A DNA stretch of 64,000 nt from Mesorhizobium sp. GbtcB19 (GTDB lineage Bacteria; Pseudomonadota; Alphaproteobacteria; Rhizobiales; Rhizobiaceae), in assembly GCF_019091085.1 (NCBI RefSeq), contig NZ_JAGXJY010000003.1, forward strand, positions 62,001 to 126,000. Reading direction: 5' to 3'. A program made the position numbers and the translations under genes. Each line of letters starts with the position of its first letter. Within the stretch, counting starts at the first letter, position 1. Of this stretch, positions 52,576 to 60,989 are shown piece by piece. The notes below the pieces were generated by a model that worked only from the letters and a program-made list of their open reading frames with translations, had not been told where the DNA came from and did no database searches.

Positions 52576-53901
52576 TCAATTCTCAGACAAATCGGAAGCA
52601 CGCCGCAAGAACAGCGCCGACAGCGGGCTGTCGGGCCGGGCCAGCTGCCGTTCGGCGGTCAATGCCCGCGCCAGCGCCGTATCGCCGGCGCGCAACGCGG
52701 CTTCGATCAGCGTCAGGTCGATGACGTCGCGCTGCGCATGGCTGCCGCCGAAGCGGTGCGCGATCGAGCGGATCGGCCGGATCAGGCGCACGGCCCCGTC
52801 ATAATTGCCGTCGCCGAAGGCCTTGATGGCAAGCGTCAGCGGGTGGCCGACGTCGCGCGTGAACGCGGCATTGTCGTCAGTGCCGTGCATCGCCTCGTGT
52901 TGCGCCTCGATCAGCGTTTTTGCCGGTCCCTCCAGCCCGGCGCCGACAAAGGCCATCATCGCATGGGCGTCGTTGAAGGCATAATTGCCGGCGGCGGCCT
53001 TCGGCATCCAGTTGGCGGCGAGCGCCGTCCAGCGGTCGCCGACATCGACACCGCCGAGAGTGAGGCGCCATAGGATCGCCGACGCGTCGACCATGTTGAG
53101 GGCCAATGTCGAGCGAGCGCCGTAGATCGGCCCGTCATAGAGCGCGAGCACCTCGCCGGTTTCGCCGAGATCGTAATGGAACAGCGCCAGATGCCACCAA
53201 TTGTGGACCTGGAGGAAACTCTCCTTCGTCCACGCCTCGGGATTGGCGCGCATCCAGGCGATGCCGTCTCTTTGCCGGCTTTGCATTTCCATGACATGCG
53301 CGACCGCATGCTGCGCCCAGCCGTCGCGCGGCTCGATCTCGATCGCCTGCCGTCCAAAGGATTCGGCACGGGCATAGTCGCCCATTTCCTCCAGCCCGAA
53401 GGCCTGCATGCCGAGAATGGCGTGATAGCCCGGCATGCCTTTTTGCCATGCCGGCAGTGCCCGACCGATGCGGTCGCGCAGCATGCGCGCATTGCCGGTG
53501 AAGAAATCGATCTGATGTCCGACCTGCAGCGCCAGCGCGTCGCGCGGATTGCCGATCGCGATATCCTCGAGGATGCGGGCGGCCTCATGCCATCGCCCTT
53601 CGGCAAGATGGCCAAGCGCCGCGACATGCGCCGCTTCGCGCGCGCTTGCCGCCAGCGGCAGCGCCGCCTCGTAACTGGACCGTGCAATCGCCGACGCGTC
53701 ACGCTCGGTGGCGAGGCCGAACAGGTAGCCCTTGAAGACGTGCGCCATGACGAAAGCCGGGTCGTCGGCGATGGCGCGGTCGATCGATCCGACCGGATCG
53801 CCGATGAAACACTGCAGCTCATGCACGGCGCGGGCGTAGGACGAGAACCCGGCTTCGGTTGCACCGGAATAGGTGAGGCCGAATGCGTCGTTCAGCGCCA
53901 T
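52576..53901 (-). CDS. TTC38-like tetratricopeptide repeat protein
   Basis: A 441-residue soluble protein of the TTC38 family, helical TPR-like repeats of unknown biochemical role. Family features are HELQCFIGDPVGSIDRAIAD near the start, GMPGYHAILGMQAFGLEEMG and the QVHNWWHLALFHYDLGE segment near 245-262. ATG 53901 follows AAGGG; the frame back to 53988 lacks support. It lies upstream of xylB on the same strand with 82 bases between, so some co-transcription is possible, but no functional tie to xylose is apparent. Confidence 0.85.
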   Translation of the reverse strand: MALNDAFGLTYSGATEAGFSSYARAVHELQCFIGDPVGSIDRAIADDPAFVMAHVFKGYLFGLATERDASAIARSSYEAALPLAASAREAAHVAALGHLAEGRWHEAARILEDIAIGNPRDALALQVGHQIDFFTGNARMLRDRIGRALPAWQKGMPGYHAILGMQAFGLEEMGDYARAESFGRQAIEIEPRDGWAQHAVAHVMEMQSRQRDGIAWMRANPEAWTKESFLQVHNWWHLALFHYDLGETGEVLALYDGPIYGARSTLALNMVDASAILWRLTLGGVDVGDRWTALAANWMPKAAAGNYAFNDAHAMMAFVGAGLEGPAKTLIEAQHEAMHGTDDNAAFTRDVGHPLTLAIKAFGDGNYDGAVRLIRPIRSIAHRFGGSHAQRDVIDLTLIEAALRAGDTALARALTAERQLARPDSPLSALFLRRASDLSEN

Positions 53902-54124
53902 TGGTGCCCTTCGATGATCGCCATTTGAATGTTTGGGGCCTGATCCTAAAGCATCGGGGCGGAGCGTGCCAACGGCCGCCTGGATCAATCAATACTCGGG
54001 TCTATTCGGCCTGTATCGCAGTTTATCAACCATACGGTGCAGAATAGGCTTTGAAAAACCAGACGAATTATGGCTTCATTACGGCAGGGGTGGACGGGCT
54101 TAAATCGCGATTTGCGAGGACGCG

Positions 54125-56851
54125 ATGAAGCGCTTTGGAAATTACCGTCCGAGACTGGTCTCGGACGGAAAAGTTATATCAGCAACTCCTGATCAACAGA
54201 TAAGAGGCTTGGATCATCCTTGGATGATCGGCCTTTTCGCCTCGACGGCACTTACGCTCTTGTCCGGTTCCGAAGCCTTTGCGGCATGCGTATTTGCCCC
54301 CAGCCCCGGCAACGACACCTTCGTTTGCGACAGTGGCGATTCGGGCGGCAGCCTTAGCGATACCAGTGGCGACAACACCCTGACCTTTCCGGCCGGAGGC
54401 ACCGGCCAGATCAGCGGCAACGTCACGTTCGGACCCGGCGCGGACCGCGTCGACATCCAGTCCGGCACGGTTACCGGCAACGTTCAAGAGGGCGCCGGCA
54501 TCGACGATTTCAACATGGGCGGCGGCCAGATCGGTTCGCTCAACCAGGGCGACGGGCTCGACACCTTCACCATGACCGGCGGCCGCATCGTCGATTTCTT
54601 CGACGATGGCGACCATGCGGTGATGACCGGCGGTCGCATCGGCCGCGTCAACATGAAGCTCGACCAGAACTATTTCAACATGTCGGGCGGCATCATCGAC
54701 CGTAACCTCGTGACCGGCTTCGACAAGGACACCATCATCCTCTCCGGCGGCACGATCGGCGGCAACATCAGCGTCAGCGGCGGCGACGACAGCGTCACCA
54801 TCACCGGCGGCACCGTCGGCGGTGATGTGTTGATGAGTTTCGGCTCCGACAGTTTCGTCTGGGACGGCGGCGGCATCATCTACGGCAACGTCGATCTCGG
54901 CGCCGACAACGACACCGCCAAGCTCAGCAACCTCACCAAGGCCAATCTCGGCGGCGCCGATTCCCTGAATGGCGGCCTCGGCACCGACACGCTCACCTTC
55001 GACAACGTCAAGCTCGACGGCATCGCCAGGGTGCAGAACTGGGAGACGATCAACGCCACCAACGACACCCAGCTGATCCTCGACGGCAACCTCGCGCTGG
55101 GCGACTCCGGCACGGGCACCGGCTCGCTTAACGTCGACCAGGCCAGCACGCTCTATGGCGGCGGCTTCAATTCGACCATCCGGGCCTTCACGGCGGGACA
55201 ACTGGCGTCGGTCGTCAATGCCGGCCGTATCGACCTGACCAACGGCAGCACCGGCGCCACCGACCGGCTGACGATTTCCGGCAACTATGTCGGGATGGGT
55301 GGCTTGCTGCTGCTGCAGACCGAACTCGGGGATGATTCCTCGGCCTCCGACCGGCTTGTGATCTCCGACGGCACGGCCTCCGGTTCGACCGGCATCGCCG
55401 TGGTCAATGTCGGCGGCGCCGGCGCCCAGACCACGGCCGACGGCATCATGGTGGTGCAGGCGATCAACGGCGCCACCTCAACCGCCAACGCCTTTGCCCT
55501 CGACGCGCCGGTCGCGGCCGGCGCCTTCGAATATTACCTGTTCAAGGGCGGCGTCAGTGCCGGCAGCGAGGACAACTGGTATCTGCGCTCGACGCTGACG
55601 ACGCCCGCGACGCCCGCTGCGGCGCCGCCGACAAGTGAGCCTGCACCCGAGCCGGAACCGGAACCTCCGGTAACCGAGCCGCCACCGCCGCCGTCCGAAC
55701 TGCCGCCGGTGCCGGTGCCGACCGATGGCGACATCAACAATCCGCCGGTCGATTCGACGCCGCCGGTGCAGGCGAGCGATCCCGCGCCCGAGGCGCCGCC
55801 GGCTCCGGTCGAGGCGCCGCCGGCCGATCCGCCACCGCCACCGCCGCCGGTGCCGACCGCCGTGCCGGACCTGCCGACGCCGGCGGCCGGCCAGCAAATC
55901 CTGCTCTACCGCATCGAGGTGCCGGTCTATTCGGCCGTGCCGCCGGTGGCCGAGCATCTGACGATGGCGACGCTCGGCACCTTCCACGAACGCCGCGGCG
56001 AGCAGAGCCTGCTGTCGGATGCGGAGCTGTCGCCCGTCTGGGGCCGCATCTTCGGCCAGGACGCCAAGATGGGCTGGTCGGGAACCGTCTCGCCCTCCTT
56101 CGACGGCACTCTGTTCGGCCTGCAGGCCGGTTTCGATGTTTTCGGCCGCGAGACCGCCTCCGGGGCGGTCGACCGCGCCGGCCTATTCGTCGCCTATGGC
56201 AGCATGAACGGCGACCTGCGCGGCCAGGCGCTTGGCCAGAACGATCTCGCCGTCGGCAGCCTCGACGTCACCGGCACCAGCGTCGGCGGCTACTGGACAC
56301 GCATCGGCAAGACCGGCTGGTACCTGGACGGTGTGTTGATGGCGACCTTCTTCGGCGGCTCGGCCACCTCGTCCCGCGACATCGGCATCGATGTCGGCGG
56401 CACCGGGGTCACCGCGTCGCTCGAAGGCGGCTACCCGGTCGCACTCGGACAAGGCTGGACGCTGGAGCCGCAGGCGCAACTGGTCTGGCAGCATCTGTCG
56501 CTCGACGACGCCAGGGACCGGTTCTCCTCGGTGTCATTCGATTCCGACGATGACGTCACCGGCAGGATTGGATTGAGGCTGCAAGGCGAGACGGTTCTCA
56601 ACGGCATGCCGCTGCAGCCTTACCTCAAGGCCAATCTCTGGCACGATTTCGGCGGCACCGACCGGGTCGATTTCGAGGGCACCGACATCTCGACCGAGAG
56701 CCGGTCCACCTCCTTCGAATTCGGCGGCGGCGTGGTTGCCAAGGTGACGGACAAGGTCAGCGTCTTCGCCACCGGCGACTACACCACCAATCTCGGCGGC
56801 GACAAACGCCGCGTGCTGGAAGGCAATCTGGGCGTCAGCGTGAAATGGTGA
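54125..56851 (+). CDS. Autotransporter with beta-helical passenger
   Basis: A 908-residue type V secretion protein. The signal sequence is extended, with its hydrophobic core at about residues 34-52 and cleavage after AFA. The passenger (about 54-490) has repeating units such as DTFTMTGGRI, DTIILSGGTIGGN and DSVTITGGTVGGD, a pattern of parallel beta-helix rungs. A proline-, glutamate- and alanine-rich linker follows (about 492-590). The outer-membrane barrel spans about 639-908 and ends in the expected aromatic residue (SVKW). GAGGA precedes the ATG. No catalytic motif is visible in the passenger, so an adhesin or surface-coat role is likely. The 223 bases upstream hold its promoter but no obvious operator. 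Confidence 0.92.
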   Translation: MKRFGNYRPRLVSDGKVISATPDQQIRGLDHPWMIGLFASTALTLLSGSEAFAACVFAPSPGNDTFVCDSGDSGGSLSDTSGDNTLTFPAGGTGQISGNVTFGPGADRVDIQSGTVTGNVQEGAGIDDFNMGGGQIGSLNQGDGLDTFTMTGGRIVDFFDDGDHAVMTGGRIGRVNMKLDQNYFNMSGGIIDRNLVTGFDKDTIILSGGTIGGNISVSGGDDSVTITGGTVGGDVLMSFGSDSFVWDGGGIIYGNVDLGADNDTAKLSNLTKANLGGADSLNGGLGTDTLTFDNVKLDGIARVQNWETINATNDTQLILDGNLALGDSGTGTGSLNVDQASTLYGGGFNSTIRAFTAGQLASVVNAGRIDLTNGSTGATDRLTISGNYVGMGGLLLLQTELGDDSSASDRLVISDGTASGSTGIAVVNVGGAGAQTTADGIMVVQAINGATSTANAFALDAPVAAGAFEYYLFKGGVSAGSEDNWYLRSTLTTPATPAAAPPTSEPAPEPEPEPPVTEPPPPPSELPPVPVPTDGDINNPPVDSTPPVQASDPAPEAPPAPVEAPPADPPPPPPPVPTAVPDLPTPAAGQQILLYRIEVPVYSAVPPVAEHLTMATLGTFHERRGEQSLLSDAELSPVWGRIFGQDAKMGWSGTVSPSFDGTLFGLQAGFDVFGRETASGAVDRAGLFVAYGSMNGDLRGQALGQNDLAVGSLDVTGTSVGGYWTRIGKTGWYLDGVLMATFFGGSATSSRDIGIDVGGTGVTASLEGGYPVALGQGWTLEPQAQLVWQHLSLDDARDRFSSVSFDSDDDVTGRIGLRLQGETVLNGMPLQPYLKANLWHDFGGTDRVDFEGTDISTESRSTSFEFGGGVVAKVTDKVSVFATGDYTTNLGGDKRRVLEGNLGVSVKW

Positions 56852-56902
56852 AAGGGTCCTTCTCCCCGTTCTTGGCAGGGCAATCGCATATGGCGGCGCC
56901 AG

Positions 56903-57057
56903 CCCCCCACTCCGGCCGCTGCGCGGCCACCTCTCCCCCATGTTCATGGGGGAGAGGAAACGCCAATCTCCGAGGTCGCAACCTTCGCGGCTAACATTTC
57001 CTCTCCCTCCGGAGGGGGGAGAGGTGGCGCGGCGAAGCCGGGACGGAGTGGGGGAAC
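56903..57057. repeat. Second type of palindromic element
   Basis: CCCCCACTCCGG at the left and CGGAGTGGGGG at the right, with CCTCTCCCCCA/TGGGGGAGAGG and CCTCTCCCTCC/GGAGGGGGGAGAGG hairpins within. It is organised like the five copies of the first family but its arms differ. It lies between the convergent autotransporter and LysE genes; the rest of 56852-57151 holds nothing else I recognise. Confidence 0.85.
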
Positions 57058-57151
57058 CACCTATGCGATTGTCCTGCCGTTCGCGGTAGGAGGTGCTCGA
57101 ATGGCGGATGAGGCGTAAGAGCAGTTGGCAGGAACGACCCGCTCCTAGACA

Positions 57152-57775
57152 TCAGCTCCCAGACCGCATCGCCACCGTTGCGATGCCGGCGCCGACCAGC
57201 AGCGTGCCGCCGGTGCGGTTGAAGATGCGGATCGCCTTCGGGTTGCGCACGATGGCGCGCGCCCTCGATGCGACCAGCGCGTAGCCGAAGGCATTGGCGA
57301 AGGCCAAGGTCAGGAAGGTCGTCTCGAAGATCAGCATCTGCGTCCAGAAATCGGCATGCCGATCGAGGAACTGCGGCAGGAAGGCGACGAAGAAGGTGAT
57401 GCTCTTCGGGTTGAGCGCCGTCACCAGCCAGGCATGCGCCATCATCCGTGCCGCCGAAACGACGTCGGTGCGCGGTTCGGCCTTCAGCGCGCCGCCGGCG
57501 CGGAACAGCTTGATGCCGAGATAGATCAGATAGCCGGCGCCGATAACCTTCAGCACGGTGAACACCGTGGCCGAAGCGGCGAGCAGCGCGCCGATGCCGA
57601 GCATCGACAACGTCATGGCGGTGAAATCGCCCAGCGCGACGCCCACGGCCATCGGCAGCGCGGTGCGCCAGCCTTGTCCCAGCGCATAGGAGACGACCAG
57701 GAGGATCGTCGGGCCCGGAATGACGAGAAGGATGGAAGAGGCGGCGGCAAAGGCAGCCCAGTTTTCGAAGGACAT
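57152..57775 (-). CDS. LysE/RhtB family amino-acid exporter
   Basis: A 207-residue inner-membrane protein with about six helices. The family signature appears as LLVIPGPTILLVVSYALGQG near 15-35, followed by the conserved amphipathic loop and a LNPKSITFFVAFLPQF segment near 125. Such proteins export amino acids or homoserine-type compounds. The ATG at 57775 has AAGGAG 7 bases upstream, so the longer frame to 57937 is rejected. It is a single-gene unit convergent with the autotransporter; substrate unknown. Confidence 0.92.
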   Translation of the reverse strand: MSFENWAAFAAASSILLVIPGPTILLVVSYALGQGWRTALPMAVGVALGDFTAMTLSMLGIGALLAASATVFTVLKVIGAGYLIYLGIKLFRAGGALKAEPRTDVVSAARMMAHAWLVTALNPKSITFFVAFLPQFLDRHADFWTQMLIFETTFLTLAFANAFGYALVASRARAIVRNPKAIRIFNRTGGTLLVGAGIATVAMRSGS

Positions 57776-58005
57776 TTCCTTACTCCTTGAGCGCAAAGAA
57801 CAGGATAAATCCTGGGGTCGTCGAGAATGTAAAGGGGCCGTCGGAAAAATCTTCAAAGCCTCGGCCTGCATGCATGTCAGCCGGCGCAACGATCCGTTAG
57901 GGTTAAGCCGGACCAGCGGTCTTTCACGCTTTTTCAACCATGAGTGGCGAAAATGCCGTCATCCGGCCGGACCGTGCTTCCCGCCGGCAGCGTAGGGTTT
58001 GGTGT

Positions 58006-58776
58006 ATGCGCGAGTTGCCGCAAAGTCTGACGCCGCCTTCCAACGGCGCCGCAATCGATACTGAAATTCAGCTTTCCCGCCGCGCCGTGCTTTCGGGCGC
58101 CGGCGCCATGGCGCTGCTCGGCCTTGCCGGCTGCAGCACCACCGAGACGCTCGACCTGCCGCAAATGCAGCTCGACAACACCGTCACCGGTTCCGTGCCG
58201 CCCATGCGCCCGGCAATCAGCGTCGACAAGAACATCACCGGCCCGGACGTCATGTACGCCTCGCTCACCGATGGCGGCTTCCAGGTGCCGGAAGTGCCGT
58301 GGCAGAAGGTCAAGCCGCAGTTCCGCCGCCAGATCGTCGTCGACAAGACCGGCGAGGCGCCCGGCACCATCGTCGTGCATCTGCAGGAACGCATGCTCTA
58401 TCTGGTCCAGCCGGGCGGTGACGCCATCCGCTACGGCGTCGGCATCGGTAAGGACGGTTTCCGCTGGTCGGGCCGCGCCAACATCCAGTATGGCCGCGAA
58501 TGGCCGGTCTGGACGCCGCCGCCGGAAATGATCCAGCGCAAGCCGGAGCTGGTGAAGTGGCAGGGCGGCCAGCCCGGCGGCCTCACCAACCCGCTCGGGG
58601 CCCGCGCCCTCTACATCTACCAGAACGGCAAGGATACCGGCTACCGCATCCATGGCTCGCCCGAATGGTGGAGCATCGGCCAGGCGATGTCGTCGGGCTG
58701 CGTGCGCCTGATCAACCAGGACATCATCGACCTCTACAGCCGCGTTTCCAAGAAGAACCCGGTCGTCGTGGTCTGA
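58006..58776 (+). CDS. L,D-transpeptidase lipoprotein (YkuD domain)
   Basis: A 256-residue envelope enzyme that cross-links peptidoglycan or attaches proteins to it. SRRAVLSGAGAMALLGLAGC (24-43) is a twin-arginine-type signal ending in a lipobox, so Cys43 would be lipidated. The YkuD catalytic motif is complete: His216-Gly217 and SSGCVR with Cys232. I prefer ATG 58006; ATG 57940 is in frame but neither has a strong ribosome site. About 50 residues between lipid anchor and catalytic domain act as a spacer. It stands alone on the plus strand before the phosphofructokinase gene. Confidence 0.92.
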   Translation: MRELPQSLTPPSNGAAIDTEIQLSRRAVLSGAGAMALLGLAGCSTTETLDLPQMQLDNTVTGSVPPMRPAISVDKNITGPDVMYASLTDGGFQVPEVPWQKVKPQFRRQIVVDKTGEAPGTIVVHLQERMLYLVQPGGDAIRYGVGIGKDGFRWSGRANIQYGREWPVWTPPPEMIQRKPELVKWQGGQPGGLTNPLGARALYIYQNGKDTGYRIHGSPEWWSIGQAMSSGCVRLINQDIIDLYSRVSKKNPVVVV

Positions 58777-58890
58777 CCTTGATGGGCGGCCTGTCTGGCC
58801 GCCATTTTCGAGATCCCGTTTCTTCCGTTGCGCGATGCCGCAAGACAGGCCAAGGTGCTCTGAAAACCTTCGCTTCGGGAGAGATAAAGC

Positions 58891-60057
58891 ATGGCTGGAA
58901 CCTTCGTCATCGCGCAGGGCGGCGGCCCGACCGCCGTCATCAACCAGACGGTCGTCGGCGCCACGCTGGAAATCCGCAAGCGTCATCCCGGCGCCAAGGT
59001 GCTGGGCTCGATCCATGGCGTGCGCGGCATTCGCGACGGCAATTATGTAGACCTCTCCGCCATCCCCGAGGATCGGCTCAGGCTTATCGCCGGCACGCCG
59101 AGCGCCGCCCTTGGCTCGACCCGCGACAAGCCGGACGCCGCCTATTGCGAAGTGATCCTCAATGGCCTGAAAAAGGCTGCCGCCGACGCATTCATCTATA
59201 TCGGCGGCAACGACACCTCGGGCACGCAGCAGATCCTGACCGATGCCGCCGGCGGCTCGATCGCCTTCGTGCATGCGCCAAAAACCATCGACAACGATCT
59301 CGAGGAGAACGACCACACGCCGGGCTTCATCTCGGCGGCCGAATTCGTCGCCGGCGCCTTCCTCTCCGTCGATCTCGATTTCCGCGCGCTGCCCGGCATC
59401 TATGTCGGCATCGTCATGGGCCGTCACGCCGGCTTCCTCACCGCCGCCGCGGCCGCCTGGCAGCTCGACGCCGACAGCGGCCCGCATCTGATCTACGTGC
59501 CGGAGCGCGCCTTCTCGGCGAAGCGCTTCATCGACGAGGTGCGCGAAAAACTCGACCGCCACAAGCGCTGCATCGTCGCCGTCTCGGAAGGCGTCAGCAC
59601 CGCCGACGGCAAGGCGCTGGTCGAAAGCCTGGTGCCGCCGGAGAAGCTCGAGCGCGACCAGCACGGCAACGTCAAACTGTCAGGCAGCGACCTGCCGGCG
59701 GCACTTGAGCGTGCATTGGCCGAGGGCTTGCCGGGCAAGCGCGCCCGGGTCGATGCGCTGGGCTACATGCCGCGCGGCTATGTCGGCGCGATCAGCGCCG
59801 TCGACGCTAAGGAAGCCTTCGATGCCGGCGCCTTCGCTGTTGCCGTCGCCGGCGAAGGCGGCGGCTCGGTCGCGATCCAGTATGACGGGTCGAAGACCGT
59901 GCTGAAGAAGGTGCCGCTGAAGGCGGTGGCCGGCAAGACCCGCCATATGCCCGACGATTTCATGCTGCCGGACGTCAACCAGCTTTCGGAAGCCGGCATG
60001 GCTTATCTGAAGCGGCTGGTGCCGGAAAAATACAAGGTCGGGAAGCCGTTCGTCTGA
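58891..60057 (+). CDS. pfp: Pyrophosphate-dependent 6-phosphofructokinase
   Basis: A 388-residue phosphofructokinase that interconverts fructose 6-phosphate and fructose 1,6-bisphosphate. Asp108 in GGNDTSGT and Lys131 in PKTIDND are the residues that select pyrophosphate over ATP; catalytic Asp134 lies in TIDND, and GRHAGFL and VAVSEG complete the site. One feature differs from the common form: the usual GGDD is GGND. GGGAGAG precedes the ATG. The stop shares one base with the start of the metallo-hydrolase gene, so the two are coupled. A reversible PPi enzyme suits organisms such as rhizobia that rely on gluconeogenesis and lack a complete classical glycolysis. Confidence 0.94.
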   Translation: MAGTFVIAQGGGPTAVINQTVVGATLEIRKRHPGAKVLGSIHGVRGIRDGNYVDLSAIPEDRLRLIAGTPSAALGSTRDKPDAAYCEVILNGLKKAAADAFIYIGGNDTSGTQQILTDAAGGSIAFVHAPKTIDNDLEENDHTPGFISAAEFVAGAFLSVDLDFRALPGIYVGIVMGRHAGFLTAAAAAWQLDADSGPHLIYVPERAFSAKRFIDEVREKLDRHKRCIVAVSEGVSTADGKALVESLVPPEKLERDQHGNVKLSGSDLPAALERALAEGLPGKRARVDALGYMPRGYVGAISAVDAKEAFDAGAFAVAVAGEGGGSVAIQYDGSKTVLKKVPLKAVAGKTRHMPDDFMLPDVNQLSEAGMAYLKRLVPEKYKVGKPFV

Positions 60058-60803
60058 TGGGCGAACTGGTGGTGGGCGACTGGTTCGGCAAGGCTGTTGT
60101 CGATGCCGGCACGACGATGCTGACCGAGCCTTTCGTGCATGATTTCGTGCGCGCCAACATCTGGCATCTGAAGGGCCGCGACGCCGACCTTCTGGTCGAT
60201 ACGGGCATGGGCATCCGCCCGCTGGCGCCGGAGATCGACACGCCGGCCGGCAAGCCGCTCATCGTCGTCGCCACGCACATCCATCTCGACCATGTCGGCT
60301 CGCTGCATGAATTTCCGCTGCGCATGGGGCCGACAATGAGCGCGGCTCAGTTCGGCCGCATGGATGATGCCGTCACCTACGCCTACATGTTCCATAATCT
60401 CGACGGCGCCGTCTCGAAACTGCCGGCGCCGGACTGGAAGGCGGCTGACTACCGCATCTCTCCCGCCCCGCTGACCCGTGCGCTCGACGAAGGCGACGTC
60501 GTCGATCTCGGCGACCGGAAATTCCGCGTGCTGCACCTGCCTGGCCACTCGCCGGACTCGATCGCGCTGTTCGATGAGGCCGACGGCCTCTTCTTCGCCG
60601 GCGACGCCATCTATGACGGCATGCTGATCGACGATCTGCCGGATTCGGACCGCACCGCCTATTGCCGCACCATGCAGCGCCTGCTCGACCTGCCGATCCG
60701 CATCGGCCTGGGCGGCCATGGCCCGGCTTTCGATGCCGTCCGCATGCGCGAAATGGCCTCGTCCTACCTGCGCCGGCGCGAGCGCTTCGTAAGCGCGCTC
60801 TGA
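60057..60803 (+). CDS. MBL-fold metallo-hydrolase
   Basis: A 248-residue metallo-beta-lactamase-fold protein with a complete dinuclear metal site: His74, His76, Asp78 and His79 (THIHLDHVG), His164 (LPGHSPDS), Asp183 (FFAGDAIYDG) and His221 (GGHGPAF). There is no signal peptide, so it is cytoplasmic. Its ATG overlaps the phosphofructokinase stop by one base, implying a joint operon, though no shared pathway is known. Glyoxalase-II-like or phosphodiesterase-like hydrolysis of a small molecule is possible. Confidence 0.9.
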   Translation: MGELVVGDWFGKAVVDAGTTMLTEPFVHDFVRANIWHLKGRDADLLVDTGMGIRPLAPEIDTPAGKPLIVVATHIHLDHVGSLHEFPLRMGPTMSAAQFGRMDDAVTYAYMFHNLDGAVSKLPAPDWKAADYRISPAPLTRALDEGDVVDLGDRKFRVLHLPGHSPDSIALFDEADGLFFAGDAIYDGMLIDDLPDSDRTAYCRTMQRLLDLPIRIGLGGHGPAFDAVRMREMASSYLRRRERFVSAL

Positions 60804-60989
60804 ATTAAATCTTTGTAAGGTCACCTCAAAACCCTAATTCGGGCCATTCGGCGTCCTAGATGACTGTCTGTCGAGACGGCCGGCTGCCATGCACGGCGAG
60901 ACAGGCAATTCCGGTCATCGGCACGTTGACGGACGATCCCGTGGGAGAGCCCGCGACGCCGGATCAACGCTCGCCCGGACAGAACGACC

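Noticed and set aside
54001..54124. A sigma-70 promoter before the autotransporter
   Set aside because: TTGAAA occurs near 54050 but no -10 lies at 16-18 bases, so I do not assign it.
60804..60989. An envelope-stress (extracytoplasmic sigma) promoter before the DegP-type gene
   Set aside because: No convincing -35/-10 pair could be placed by eye; the idea rests only on the function of the gene.
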